From: Dirofilaria immitis
Taxonomy: Eukaryota; Nematoda; Chromadorea; Rhabditida; Onchocercidae
Assembly (NCBI GenBank): GCA_024305405.1
Contig: JAKNDB010000109.1
Location: 1,550,001 to 1,614,000 of the forward strand
DNA: 64,000 bases
Reading direction: 5' to 3'
Shown here: in pieces, positions 1-15,000 of the stretch
How positions within the stretch are numbered: position 1 is the first letter of the stretch
Layout of the letters: every line of letters starts with the position of its first letter
Notes under the pieces: generated by a model
Databases searched by the model: none
What the model saw: only the letters and a program-made list of their open reading frames with translations
What the model was told of the DNA's origin: nothing
Program-made: the position numbers and the translations under genes

Positions 1-3000
1 GAATAGGTAAGGTGAATCCGACAAAAAGTTACAAGCCTCACCTCGACGACTTTTTTCTTCCACGTTCGTCGCCCGCATTTTCGTTGTCCTCTTCCGCTAC
101 ATGTTCGTCATCTTGCTCACCTGTAGTATCGACGCTCACGTCAATTTCAACACACCTCGCATGTGCTTGCAACACTTCTCTTATTTTCATGATTGTCTGC
201 AGCGTTCTCAGAAATACGTTTTGGACGCCATTTTTGTCAGTAAGTGCTCTCATTGCTGGTAACTGTAGTTCATAACAGCCTGATGCATTCATAACTGCCC
301 GTGAGTTCAATATTCCACTGATCACAATTACTGATTCGTCATAACTACAACGAAATTTCATGTCCTCATTATCATTATTTAAAACATGAACTATATTTCA
401 AAAATTATCTGGATCAGAAACAATAAGTCCACAAAAGTTTATAAGCTCAGAACATAACCGTTTTAGGTATCCAATTGGAAAAGAACCTATACGAAATTAT
501 CGTTTCTGTTATGATACACCGATTTGTAAAGGAAAAGTCTGACCGGTTAAGTGCAACTTTTGAGCCCGATGGCTGTTGCTCAAAAGATGATGAAGGGCTT
601 CCTTCGCTGGGTAGTTCTTTCAGTTCTTCCTCAAGCCTCTCAATATGTGGCAAAAGTCGAGCTCCTAGACGTTCAGCAGCATTTATAAGAAGAGACATTA
701 TGAAAGATTTCGTGGATGGAGTGAGAGCACGGATCAATTCCAATAATAAGGTTCGCCCATCTGTTAAACCTTCTTCTGAACATTCACCTTCTGTCAAGGC
801 CTGGAAACTCAAATTAAGATAAACCGCTACATATTATGGAGTTGGAAGATCAAAATGTTAAAACAAACCAAAACAATGTGTTCTAGTTGCTGAGTAAGTG
901 GAGGTCTTTCTGCTGACGAGTCAATCGACATTTTCGTGACAGTCTCATCCGGTAAAGTCTGGACGATCTGAAACGGTTAAATGCTGATAACCCTGGATAA
1001 GAACTTATCTCGAGAAATTAAGTCATCTTCTTAATACTTAGTAAATTCAAGAAATAGGTCGAGCTAAGTTATTTAATCATAATCTCAAAATAAAAATAAC
1101 TTACTGTACATATAAGGCGAAGCAGCTTATCCTGCAGTATCGACGAGGACAGAATAACCGGACGTCTGATGTGTTCCATTAGTACGCCAACAGCACTATC
1201 TTCAAGTGACAAAGCAGCCATGCTTGCATTAACGCCACCCGGCCCCAATGCTGTTTCTAATGATGAACCGTGCCGATGCGCACAACGGGATGACATATCA
1301 GCTTTCGACAAACTGAAAATATTGAGATGTTAAGAAGGAAATTTCACAGCAAAAATATGAATAACTCTTTCAAAATCTCTTTGAAGTGTTCCAACATGAA
1401 ATTTTCTGATTGCTTCTGTTTTACAGTAACCACACAAAGTCAACCAAATCGATGACAATTTCATGCAGGACTTCTAAATTTAAAAATCTACACAAGATAT
1501 ATAACTCAGACATATTCTCAGTTACAACTTCTTCCAATACTAAGACAAAAATGATGAATTAATACAGAAAAAATTAAAAATAGATAACCAGAAGTAAAGA
1601 AAAAAATGAAAACGTTCATCACAAAATAACTTACCCATGAACGATAGCCCAAAATTGTGAGAATGGTGGTGTATGCAACGTAGCACTGGAAAGAGAACCT
1701 GATGTACGTAATTTTGCAGGAAGGAAATGACCTGGATATGTTTTTGCAAGATTGATTAGTGTATCCAGTACAAGACGGCAGACTGTTGCTAAGATTGCTG
1801 GATGTAAAGCAACTGCAAGTACAATGCATTAAGAAGTTCACAAAAACTTAATGAACTGAGGAAACTTCGGCTTATTAAATCCACTGTGAGCAATCACTAT
1901 TCCACATTCACGTTCTTAAAGGAAGGATCTTCTAGATTTTGAAACTCCAACCTATATGAGTACTCTTGAAAAACTTGACTGCTTGCTCATGTTGACCAAT
2001 ACCGCTGTGCACGCATATCTGATCTAACCAACCAGACACTGTACCCGCAAAATCTTCATATTGAACAGCGTCTTCGTCTACTTTGTCAAGCAGAGCAATT
2101 AAGCACCAGATTATAAAATCACATGTTACATTTTGTGCACAAAGGCTTTTGATGAGCTTCTGAAATGTATTGAAAAATGCTTTTTGTCTATTGATATCAT
2201 ACAAACTTCCATCGAATTCAACAGCTGGCTATGATTATTTACACTAATACTAGTAAGCAACATCGTTAATAGTATTTAGTGTAATGATGAATAATTTCCA
2301 GAAAGCTAATAGCAACAGCAGATAACCTGTAAGCGCTGTGTATTAAGACGGACTGGATCGATGAAGAAAAGGAGTAATAAAGTGACAATGGCATCTCGAT
2401 CTAATAACTGTGCAGCATTTTTTGAAGCAAGTGTAGTAACTCCAGCATGCGCACCTACAGGAGTATTGTTACCGCTTGTTCCAGGAACTGATCGACCGTT
2501 TGCAGGTCGAAAGCGCTGAGTTGGTGCTAACATACGAGCAAAACGCATAACCTGCTGGAATATTGTTAATAAACTTCAATTAATATTTATTTAATTTCAG
2601 AATTTCTAGGAAAAGCAGAAAAAGAGTTCCATAATGACTGATTTAAAACAATACTTGCGCTTCATAAGATGCTCGCAAACGTCGTGCCTCAGCTGCAACA
2701 TTTTGGGGTAAAACTTGCAAGACAGTATCATCTGCATCTGCGAGTACTTGTGCTCGCAGCGTTGGTGGAAGCGATTCAATTAATGCAGCTGCGTCATCTG
2801 CACCAACTGGACTGTCTAAAACAGGGAACTCAAATAAATATTAAAAAAGAAAACTATTCATTCAGCTAGTGCCACTATTACATACACAAATAAGTTCAAA
2901 AAAAGAAGAAACGAACCTGCTGGCGGCGCATTGTTACTTTCAACTCTTTCTTGAGCTAGTCGCACAGTCCTCTCATGCTGTGCCAAGATTTCTTCCTGCA

Positions 3001-6000
3001 GATCAGGTGGAAGTGCATTTAGAAACTCTTGATCAAGCGGTTCAACTACAGGCACTCCACCTTCACCATTTGCTTGCCCGGCTGCCTCTAGATTTGCGGA
3101 GGTTTGTATCAGACGCTGCGAACGCTGTTGCCTCATGTGATCTCGAATAACTTCTGTGCGTATATCTTCTGGTAAAGCTGCCAAAAACGCGGGATCTACA
3201 CCTTCGGGAATTTCAATATCTGAATAACGAAAAAAACTTTGTAACTTTCATACTTTTTTCTGTTTAAACTAGGAAATTTAAAGAATCTGTTACCTCCTAA
3301 TATTTCTCTGAAATCATCCCGGTTAGAATTTGAAGTTTCCGGTGCAGATTCAGGTGTATTTAGTTGCTCCACATTCCCTGAAACAACTTCGGGAACAAAA
3401 TCGGAGACAAAAATCGGCTAAGAATGTTAACGTGCTATACCTCTTTCCCTTCAGCCCAATTTCTTTTAAATAATTTTTCGAAAATAATTGAGTGACTCAT
3501 ATTTAGAAAAATACAAATACTATTTCTCTATAAAATTGATAGGATCGAGAAAATAAATAAATAAAAGAAAAGTAACCTTATACTTACCTTGTCCTTCAGT
3601 ATCGTATGTAGTAATTGGCGTTGCATGCATCGACGCGTCTGTTGAAATATTACTGTTTTCATTTGAAACGACATTTTCCTGCCTTCCGTCCAGTTCAGCA
3701 GTTCGGTGAATATGATCTTCAAAATTTTCCGATGCATCATAATACAAAGTACCTGGAATGAATTGAGAACTGATCCAGACTAAACTACTGCATACTTTCA
3801 AAATTAGGACATACTGTTCAAACAAAAAAAAAAATAAAATCTTAAGTATAAAACAACCTGATTGGTCCATTGGCTCTGGAACACTATTTGTTTGGATTAT
3901 TATATCTACAGATTCCGATGACTGTTCTGGTTGTGTATTAGCAATAGCATCAGCGTTTCCAGTATCCTGTATTTCATGAGCTCTTTTTTTAACACGAAAT
4001 CGTAAATAATATAATATTTCGAGTTTTTCTATAATATTCTCTTCTGTTGCCACCATATTCGTATTTTTATTGCACAATGCAACAGTTTTTGGTGAAGCTT
4101 AACAATCGTTTGTCCTACCATCATTTGAACATGTAGCAGTAGAACAACAAACCTCATGTTCTTCCTCATCAATAAACAGTCGTGTCGTACTAGTACTTTC
4201 ATTTGATGCCGTATCACCCAGATTTCTCTTTGAAGTGCCTTCCGTAATATCCTTCTCCGTTTTAAATTTCATTTCTTCTTCTGCTTTTTTCTCATTCTCG
4301 TCCTTTACAAAATCTATTAGACTTGAAAAATCGCGATTTTTAATATTTTTCTAGCATTTCATAATCTTCAGCATTGAATATTCACATTTCCCTATGAATT
4401 TTAACTGAAAGCTCCTGTTATCCGAAACTACAAAAACGCGACTAATACTTGAAGAAAAAAATGGAATAAAACAAACTACCTTCTCAATAGCATCCATAAC
4501 ACCGGTGATATGAGATGCCACTATAACCCACAAGTACAAGTGAGCATGACCATCAATCATTCTTGCAGCATCTGAAAATCTTTCCAGTGGAAGTGGAACG
4601 GATGTTTGCCGTCGCTCTTCACTAGCAGCAGTGGTTGTACTATCCAATCCATGGTCTTGCATCTAAAAAGTTAAACATATATATTCATTATATTAGAACT
4701 TATTTCAGTGAGTCTTTATCATAGAGTACTTAAAAACTTATTATCACGGAAATTCTTATACCTTAATTAGTAATGGAAGTTCGGGAATTAATTTCGAAGG
4801 ACAACAAAGACAAATTCTTCGTTTAAAACGTTAGAATTGAATAGAATCTATATACCAGATCAGAAATAAGACCAAAACAGCTTACAACGACATTCAGAAA
4901 GCGTTGACGTGATGGCGCAATGTCGAAAAGATGAGTACCATTGGCTGTAGAGCCATCAAAAAGCCGTTCAATAAATTCACTTTGCGTGCCGAACGTTGTC
5001 CAACGTCGCACCGCATTCTGCCGATGCAAGCCTGTTGGATTCACGTTTCCAGCTCCACGACGTTGACCAACCAGAAGGCGATAACTCTGCGATATTTTGG
5101 AAGAATATTCTAGCTTTACAATAAAAACTCATTTCCCTGCACAGACATATAGAAAAAAAAGTCTGCTTTTATAGTTTTTCATGAATGTAAAAGAAACTTA
5201 CTGTTGGTCTTTGACCTACAACACTATCACTGCCACTGGCCTGTGATGATCTCTGCAACAAGGGATGCACCGAAGTAATCGCAACGGATGATCGATCAAC
5301 ATGCGCGGATTCCATACCTGAAATGAATTAATGGATTGATTCTTCCTATAAGTTTTTATACATTTTATAGAAAAAAAATGCTTACTAGTATTTACAAAAG
5401 GCGGGCACCGGTGAAAGCACCGTTTGTAAGAGCGTCAATATCATCCAAATTCTCAACAAATATATTCGCATTCACAAAATTTTCCTCAGAATCGCCATCT
5501 TCAAATCGATCTGCGGGTACAGAATCATCTACACTATCGACTAAAGCAAAACGACTTAATGCTCCCGGCTCCAATTCTACCATTCCAAAATCGTCTTCTT
5601 CTTCGACACTCACACGACCTTCTTCTAAATTCAAAAATTTTAAATCTTGGACACAGTGATCAAGAAACTCAGACGTAACATCAATTTGTTTTGGATGCAG
5701 CATATTTTCGGCAATGATTTCTCTCACAGATTTTCATGAGATCTTCAAAGAAATAGGGAAAACTATTATAGGAATATCTGCCACTTATTATCTAACTGCA
5801 TTAAAGATTCTCATTCAAGGTTAAGATAGTCATGAAACAAAATAAATTTCATGGATTAGCTCCTAAAGCATATGATAAAAATAGCGCACCTTCCATTACA
5901 TCATCATGCTCATCATCTGATTCATCATCCACATCCATTTCATTTAGACCGGCACCTTCATCCTACAAAAGTAATAATTTCTAGTTAATATGTACGATTA

Positions 6001-9000
6001 TTGAGAGCAAAATCATACTATTTTGAACACCAGAATAAAAGCTAAATCAGTGCTAACCATACATGCTAAATCAATGCTAACCATGTAGAGAAAATTAAAA
6101 TCCTCACTCAACAAAAACAGATTTTCACAAATTCATAGATACAAAAGTTAGTGAACAATTGGAAAGAATAAAATGTTGCTACATCATCATCGTCATCTGC
6201 ATCGTCTTCATCTTCTTCACTTTCACTTGAGTCTTCGACGGCATCCGCGTGTCTGGTACGACCACGGTCTTCATCATCATCCGCACAGTAATCATCATCA
6301 TCAGGTCTATTTCGTTCAACTGTTACCTGGAACTAATCAAAACGGGCATCACACATTCAAATTTCAAAGTCACGAAGAATTTTCTCGAAATTCTTTCCTC
6401 CAAAAGATATTTGCACGATCAATACGAACATAAAAAACTTAAGCTGGTTATAGAACTATTACAGTAAGCTCTCCGAAATACTCAGTCAATTATAATCAGT
6501 TAATCCAATCAATAGGAAATAACTACAAACGCGGTAGGTTTTTTAGAAAACGAAAATATCAATCATAAAAGAGTAATAAGTACCTCATGGGTCTCAAAAC
6601 GATGTTCATCAGCAGTGCTACTACCATCTTCAATATGCTGATCCTCTTGAGAGTGTTCACCCTCTCTCGCTGTTACTGTAGCTGATGCATCGTTTTCTGC
6701 TGTCGCAACTAAAGTTACAGATGCTGACGCGTTTTGAGTCATTGGTCGCGTTTCTGACGTATTTTCTGCTACTGAATTCTGTGCAGCATGATGGTTACTG
6801 CAAATAAAGAATGATTTTTCTCACAGACCACGGAAATAATTTGTAAGACTACTACAAAAAGCCCTTCTTTTTTACGAAACAATAAATGGATGAAATGCCT
6901 TCATCGTCCAATCTTATTCAGCAGGAAGGACCTGCACATCTAAGACACATGGCGAATATTCCTTACAATAATAAAAATTAAATTTACAATAATAAAAATT
7001 AAATATGAAATTTATAAGGAACCTACTTGTTAATTGCACGTGTTAACTCTTCCAAAACTCGCAGAATGTAGTTTAATGTTTCAATACCCTCTTTCGTTGA
7101 CAGATTTAAATACCACGGCACTCTACTTAGCTCGATACAAACACGTTTCTTTACAATTAAGCGCAAAATCGCATTCGAATTTGTGTTATTGCGCATATCT
7201 TGCGGTCCTGTAGGACATGCGTCGCGTGCCAACAGAAAGAGATCCGATAACGCCCTTAGCTAAAAAAATCTACATCTCGCATTGATTCTCTCCTCCAATC
7301 ACACTGTGATTTGTTTCACATTCTCAAATTTATATCACCGATATATGAGGAAATTTTTGATGCATCACGCATATGGCGTTACTTATTTCTTACCTTGGTG
7401 CATGCTGTCTTTGAATCAACTTCAGAGAAAACAATATGAAGACAGGAAATAATACTGGAGATCAACGCTTCTTGAGCCTAAAAGCACAATTTAATGATCA
7501 TTTAAATTTCTTCAAATATTTAAAAAGAGAGTCAGATACATATTTTCAAAATATGTATTCTGCATGTATCATGCTGAATAGAATATACTTACTTTCGGTG
7601 AATGACTGCATGAAGCGACTGCAGCTACAAAAGTCTTTACAGCCATAGAGAGGTTGCCATCAGCAACAGAATTACCGCTTGGAACAATACATTTACTGAG
7701 GAGAGAAACCATAAAAGGTTGTCCATTAGGATCATGCGATTCAGCAACTAACGTTGCTACAATACTGTAACTTTTCGCTAACTCAGCAATCAATCGCACA
7801 AGTGATGCACGATTTATCACTCGATTCGAATCTTCCCAAGAAAAGTCCAGTGTATGATTCAATAAATGCGTTAACACCTGCAACAAAATGCGATCTGACT
7901 ATAACTATAAATAACAAATTCTGGTCACTTCTTGGAGAGCATGCAATCCAATCTACAAATATTATTCTTATGGGAGTCAAAATTGGCAAGGATAACCCTA
8001 TGTTTCAATGTTAACAAAATATGCATCTGATTTCGCTCTTTTATGATTTCAAATTTTCCACGGATCTAGGAATTGTACAATATACTACTAAAAATATCAT
8101 ACTGACAAAACGATATTATTTGCAATGTCGCCACCTGCTTAATAGGTGAGCATGCAGCCCACTGCTTACAAGAAGGATCAACAGGAGTCATCGGTAAAAC
8201 AGTTATCTGATCCTTTTGTTTTCGCGTAACACGTTCCATAGTAGCAGCAAAAATTTGCGGATGACGTGCGCATAATGGAGAAAGAGCGCGTATAGCATGT
8301 AACCAGTCACGAGTTGTTCGCGGTGTCCTAAAATCTTTAGATGATTCAAAAAAAAAAACACTGCAGTTTCCCCACTGAATTAATCATTCTATAACCTGAA
8401 GAAAAGCATAGTATGTTATTTAAAAAAAGGAGTTATTGAATAACAATAAACTTGCCGAATATGATTCCATCTTGTTAAAGGCGGATTAATAGTATAACCA
8501 CCTGCAGCAATTGTACGCACCGTTTTTCGAAAATCTGTCTTACTGCAATCTCATCATCAAGACAATGACGAATGATAAGAGCGGCAAGAAGAGACGATGA
8601 TGGTACAGCAGAACCTGATACGTTTATTACTGTCTGCACACCTCCTTGCTGAAAATCATGTACACATCAACATAAATTTTACCTTCCCAGGCTAGCAGAA
8701 AATTTTTACGAGAACCAATAAAACTACTCGGTCTTTAACCATCGTTGGATGTTTTTACGGTATTATGCTAGAGCAGCTATTTTTCTTAGGTAAGCCTTAT
8801 CACCGAAACCTTACCAGATAATTGAAAAAAAGAACTTATGTAATGATACTTTTTCTCCAAAATTAGTACGTAATGTCTATCTAGCAACAGAATTTTTCTT
8901 GCAACAAAGCCGTAAGCCATTAATATAAAATTTCCTAAGCTATTTTGTTTAAAAAGAAGCTATACGAAACCTGTAAAAATTCCCTTGCAATTTTGAAGTC

Positions 9001-12000
9001 CCTCGTAATACGTGCAGCCAAAATAAAAACTGCATGGATAGAATTTGTATCTATATTTGATAAGCCAAGAAGGCCAATTACAGCTGATACAAGTCTGTCA
9101 CGCACTATCTCATTCCATTCTTTATGATCGCTACTCTAAATAACATTAAATATAGAGAAAATATCTGAAAAATTTTTTATCACTTTTAAAACTTCTTTGT
9201 CAAATTCAATTATTTAATTTGTGCATACGCGAATACTGACATCATCGATGACGACGCTGTGATGGCAGACACAATCAAGCATTCTATTTCTTGAAGAAGT
9301 CCAGAACCATCAAGCCATTCTATCTAATCCACTCACTACACAGTCTCTGCACAATTTTCGCCATGTTTAAAAATATGACTGTAAAAAAAAACCTCAGAAA
9401 GTATTTCGGATAATATAATTCCATCCTTCAAACGACCGGCAATTGTAATTGGTCGTTCGATATGAGATTCAACATTACGATGGCTCATTGACGGAAAATC
9501 AACAGTGTACTGACGGCCTCCTACACTCACGCTACAGTTCCTTCGACCAGCAAGAAATGCATTTGTGAGTGTATGTGAGGCTGCTGGAGGATAATTAATC
9601 CAAGTAAATACTCCACCTCTTTCATCGGTATCCCAGTATTTCCATGCATATGATTCAATAGCCTTAAACGAGAAGTGTGACAGAATAACAATGAAATTTA
9701 CAATTCCTCAACATCACTATTTTTAGAATGCTCATAATAAGGACCTTTTCGACTTTATCCTTGCTATCCAACAATCTTAACATTTTATCATACAGGTCTA
9801 GCCACAAGCATATCGGCGCAATAAGCCTGAAAAGTGCAAAGATGGGATGCATCATTCTCACCGAAAAAGTGTGCTGAATTATAGCGAAGACAAAGTACCT
9901 TCCTTATTACATAGAGTAAATTCAAATGAATGCAATAACTCAGACAACTCACTTAATAAATGAAGGTCTCCTTACACAGTGTATAATAACCATGTCAAGC
10001 ACAGAAATCAAAACACTATGAAGCCGATACTCTGTAAATACATCCATATATGTGGTAGCAATACCAGGCCACAGTAAACATACGAAATGCAAACGGGTTG
10101 CAAGCGATATAACTGTTTTCTCGTCAGTCTGAAATTTGGCTTTAATCTTAACTGAATAAATCGCTAATCCTATGATTACTTGTAATCATTGAATGAATAA
10201 CATTTTTGTAACCATACTAAAAGAAATATATTATGTTTTATGGCTTCTCCATATGGATTATGAACTAGTGTCGTTCTATAATATTTCCGCAAACTCAATT
10301 CCCAAAAATGCGATTAATTTATAACGGTATTTTCGATTTTGAAAATGAATGATGTCAACAATCAACAGGAAATTTTTGCAATTTTCTAACCTCGTCACAA
10401 CGTAATTCGTCCACCATCAGAAGAATATCTTGTACTAAATATTCTCCAATAAGCATATTTTTCTCCAGTCATCGTCCACTTCATTTAAGATTGCCAGCAT
10501 AATTTCCGATGTGCTGAATACTAGCTCTGTTCCCTGTTCCATCAAATTCAAAAGCACTGGAATAACCTGCAAAACCATAACTTTCTCGATACATTTCTGA
10601 ACAAAAAGAAAAATTCATTTCGAAACCTCTTAGTTTCTTCATGATGAATTTCAATATTTGCAAATAGTAGCACTAAAAAAATGAATAAATAAAGTGCGAT
10701 ATGTTAATAAATCGAGTTTGTCAATTTCGTAGAAATATGACTAATAATGAAACCTACATCCTTGCAAAGGCTGGATAACACTAGGCGCGTATCGAGAGGA
10801 GGTACTTCATTCAAGGAAATTGGCTCTTTCAAGAGAACATCTTCGAATTCTACATTTAAATCACCATTTTGACCACCACTTCCTTCCTCCGCATCAATCT
10901 AAGTAAAAAATCTTATTTTTATGAGTTTCATGTAAATAAAGCTACTTCTTGTCGTCATGATTTAAAACAGTATTTAATAACTCACTTCATCAGCATCAAT
11001 TCTTTCATCAGTTGACGATTGCCGAAGTCTTCCTAAGCCGTCAGTTGCGATTAGATACTCGGCAGCCTCTGGGACGGTTGAATACTCCAACAGTGCATCA
11101 ACAGCAGCATCACGATCAAATCCCATATCAACTAGGAGACCAATGCTTGCCCCATCAAGTTCTGCTTCCATCCTGAAAAATATTAAGACGCTCACTCAAA
11201 TTAAAATCTAAATAATGACGTTAAATCAAAGTGAAAGTCAATTAACAGAGAAAATAAATGTTTAAACCAGAACTTTATTACTAATTAATTCCAAAGAAAA
11301 GTGTTCGAATGCAAAGTCTTGAATATCATTCCTTAATAAGCTGCAATTGTTCGGCATCATTATTTTTCATAAATTTCATTTTTTTAAAATTATTTCCAGA
11401 AATTAAAAAAAAAAAACAAAGAACTTCTTGCGATCTTCAGACGTCGTCACCACAGCCTGCTTTTGTTTTTCGGTCAAAGGCACAATTCCTTTGACTATTT
11501 CACGATATATCGAAACAATCATGTCGCATATGTTAAAATTAACGGCTTCACTTAAAGGTAATGACGACAACATGCTGAATATAACACTGGCTTGCCGGAA
11601 GGCGTCCTGAAAGATGTTAGAAGAAGCAAGATGAAACAAAAATATTTGAGCAGTATTTCGACAAATCGAAGTGTACCAAAAAAAGAAACCAAAACCTGCT
11701 GGCATTTTGTGAGATATTTTTCGGTTGGAAAACGCTTGGCTTCAGCAAATCTTTCCGACATTTTATAGCGTGAATGGCGAAATGCGTGCGCGTTGACTAG
11801 TCGTTCCGTTAAAGACAACCAGGCTTGTAACAACTGCCCCATTTCCACTAAGAGACAAAATATTTAGTTTAATTTGGTACAAGTTTTTCAAATTACATCT
11901 CTCTATAATGTACTTTAGTTGTAGCTACAAATAAAAGGTAATTCCACAGTTCTTGAACATAACCTACAGAAGACTTAGTATCTCCACTCTCATTACCAGT

Positions 12001-15000
12001 AAAGAAAAAATCCTTGAACATTGAAAAAAAAAAATATTTGCTTCAATCGAAGTAATAAAATTTAAGCTATATACCACAGTAATTTTGATCTTGATCAGGT
12101 CCGAAGTAATTTGAGATAATGTTGAAAAACGTATCATGAGTACCAGTACGATAAAAGCGGAAAGCATTAAATGATAGGGACTCTTCCGTTCATCAAACAG
12201 AATGTTGCTGAGATTGTTGATCCATACTGCCAAATATGGTAACCTTAAAGATGGGATTACATAACTTTTTCTTAACAATTAATCTTTAAAGAAAATCTTA
12301 TTTTTAGTTCCGAGAATTTTCAAAAAGCTAACATTATAGCAGGATCAATTTTATCATAAGGTTTCCATTCCAGAGCTTGATGGAAACCTTTCATTATTTG
12401 CAGTGCTAGTTGCACAGCATTTTCGCATGGCGTGCCACCTTCATTTTCCTGAATTCTTCTCGTTTTGGTCATTCCACCGATAGATATTTTGACGAGCATT
12501 GTCATTAACTCAGTACACTGCCGATTGCAGCGATTTAATGCATTGGTTCCTGATTTTGAGCGAAGCCAGTAGTCATCGACTAAAAAATATTATTGTAATC
12601 TTAAAAACGTTTCTACAGTGAGATTTTCCAATTAACAGCACATTGTAAAAAATCTCATTATAGATTTGCCTCTGTTTCTCAAGCTACTGCTAAAATTTTT
12701 TTATCCCAGCTCCTCAATAAGAAAAACTGCCCGAATTTGTCTAACAATCAGCACAAATTGCTTCATGATAAATCCAGACAATTTTGCGTATAGTATATGA
12801 TTAATTTTGCAAAAATTTTGAAAAACAATTTGTGAAGAATTTTTGGAGAAGAAAATTTTTGTAATCGAATCCACAAAATAAAATTTTTGGAGAGAAATTA
12901 AATAATCAGTTATCCTCACGTAGATATTTTGGACGACCTATGCGCTGTGGTACACTATCCGCTCCAACTGAACCTTGTTTTAGAGTTATATTAATTTCCT
13001 CTATTTGTTCATCCGCTTGAACATCATCCGTCTGTGTAGAAGCTGTGCATTTATTCGTTGCATTAAATACTTGTAAAACCGCACATTCCCAAACAACTAC
13101 TCTGGAAAATAAAAAATTTTTATAACTCCTACTATTTCTTACGAAGCAACGCTGGATCAAGAATTTATAAGCTTACCTCTGAGCATGGTTACAAGACGAG
13201 AGAAGTCTACAGCCTTCATTTGTCCAAAATCTGAGAATTGCTGTTTTAGTGGATGTGTTACTTCCTAAAGCAGTTTTTGACAAGCTGCCGAGAATAGAAC
13301 AAAAAACTGAGATAGCAGAGATATTTGCCAGTGAAGTATCTGATGAACTCATTGCAAGCAATGACGGCTTCGATGAATCTTCATTTGTGCCACATGAACT
13401 TAACATATCCAGACAAAACTTATTTAGACGATTCGCAACCATATCCATCACATCACTACTTCGTGTATGTTGCTATAACATGAAAACACTGTGAATATAA
13501 AATCAATGATTACCGGTTCAGTAGCATATTCAGGTACCAACTAATTAAAGGACTGTTCCTAGGTCTTCATTAACTTTTATCTCAAAATCCAATCTAATTA
13601 CTTCACTGTAATTATGAGAGAAAATTGCCATGAGAAATATGATAGAACATTCCATATTTTTTCGCACAACAAAATCCAACCTTAGAAGTCCGAATTCCTA
13701 AAACCAACCATGCAGATAAATCTAAAGAAATGGAAAATCGGTACTTGATTAAACCTTCTAAGCAACTGCGTTATTATTACATCAATATTGTATACACTCA
13801 TTAAACAACTCATTTTTTGCTCCGAAGGATTTATTGAAAAATTATGCATAAAATAAAATTCTCCTCCTTCCCTCCCAGCAAAAAGAAACGAAAAAGAAAT
13901 CAAAATAATTACAAAGAGAAATCGCATTATATTCGTGACAAGCTGCGGAAACAATGACTGCGATAATTCTAACGGAATTTGCCGAACAAAGAGCAAAGAA
14001 AGCAATTTATCAGCCGCGCCAGACTGTATAAAAATATCAGCCTGTTCAGGTGATGCATTATGAGTTAACAGCGTTTCCAAAAACTTTCCAATATTCAACA
14101 GATATTCGCCAAGAGGAACGAGTGGGTTTCCGTCGCACACAATTGATAATGACAAACCAAGATCGAGTTGAGGTGATTCATTTTCGCTTGTGTGCATTTC
14201 TTCCTAAATTTTAACATATGACAACATATAATGATTTTGTCTCCAATATAAAATTGCTACGTATGAAGGACATTCCACGCAAAACTTTACATCAATTCCT
14301 ACCAAATTACATTAAGATGATTAATACAACATTTTTCTGAATTTTCGTATTTTTCTTGAATTTCGCAGTGGGAAACTATCACAGCTGCTAATTTTATCCA
14401 ACAAGCTAAAAAGCTTACAAATATGGAGGCATTAAATTCTTATCATAAAAACATTACATGTTTGCAACAGCTGAAGTTGGATCATCATCATCATCGTCGG
14501 AAGAAACATTGCCTCCCATGATAGTTTCGTCTTCGCGAATGGGAGAAGCTGACGTGACGATCAAATTTGAAGAACTTGCTGTGGCTGCCTGAGCACTACG
14601 ACATGATGCAAGAGACATGACGCAACGTGGTGAATCCATAGATGCAACATCGAGCAATTTATTCAACATCTGAGATATCGAATGCAAACGATATAATGTG
14701 CGACAATTCAATCACAAGTTTTCACATTTCAAACATATTAATTAGGATGAAAGCATACCTTAGATAAAGAACTGAGGAAATTTTCTCGCAAGGTTGGATG
14801 ATGGCGTAAAAGGCGTCGAACGATGTGCCGAGATTCAAAGCCACTTCATCTACAATTATAGTAAAATAAATTTAGATATTTCATATAAAAATTAATCTTA
14901 AACCTTAAAGCTAATTCCGAAACATTTAACAGCTGCCATCATCAGCCCCAAGCATGAAGAGTCATCGACAGAATACGGCTGTCTTTAGTAACAACTTTAA

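Noticed and set aside
5336..5659. Ser-rich plus-strand frame
   Set aside because: Antisense shadow of a HUWE1 acidic exon at 5392-5727.
6173..6433. His-rich plus-strand frame ([12 protein letters not shown])
   Set aside because: Antisense of the Asp/Glu-rich acidic linker of HUWE1.
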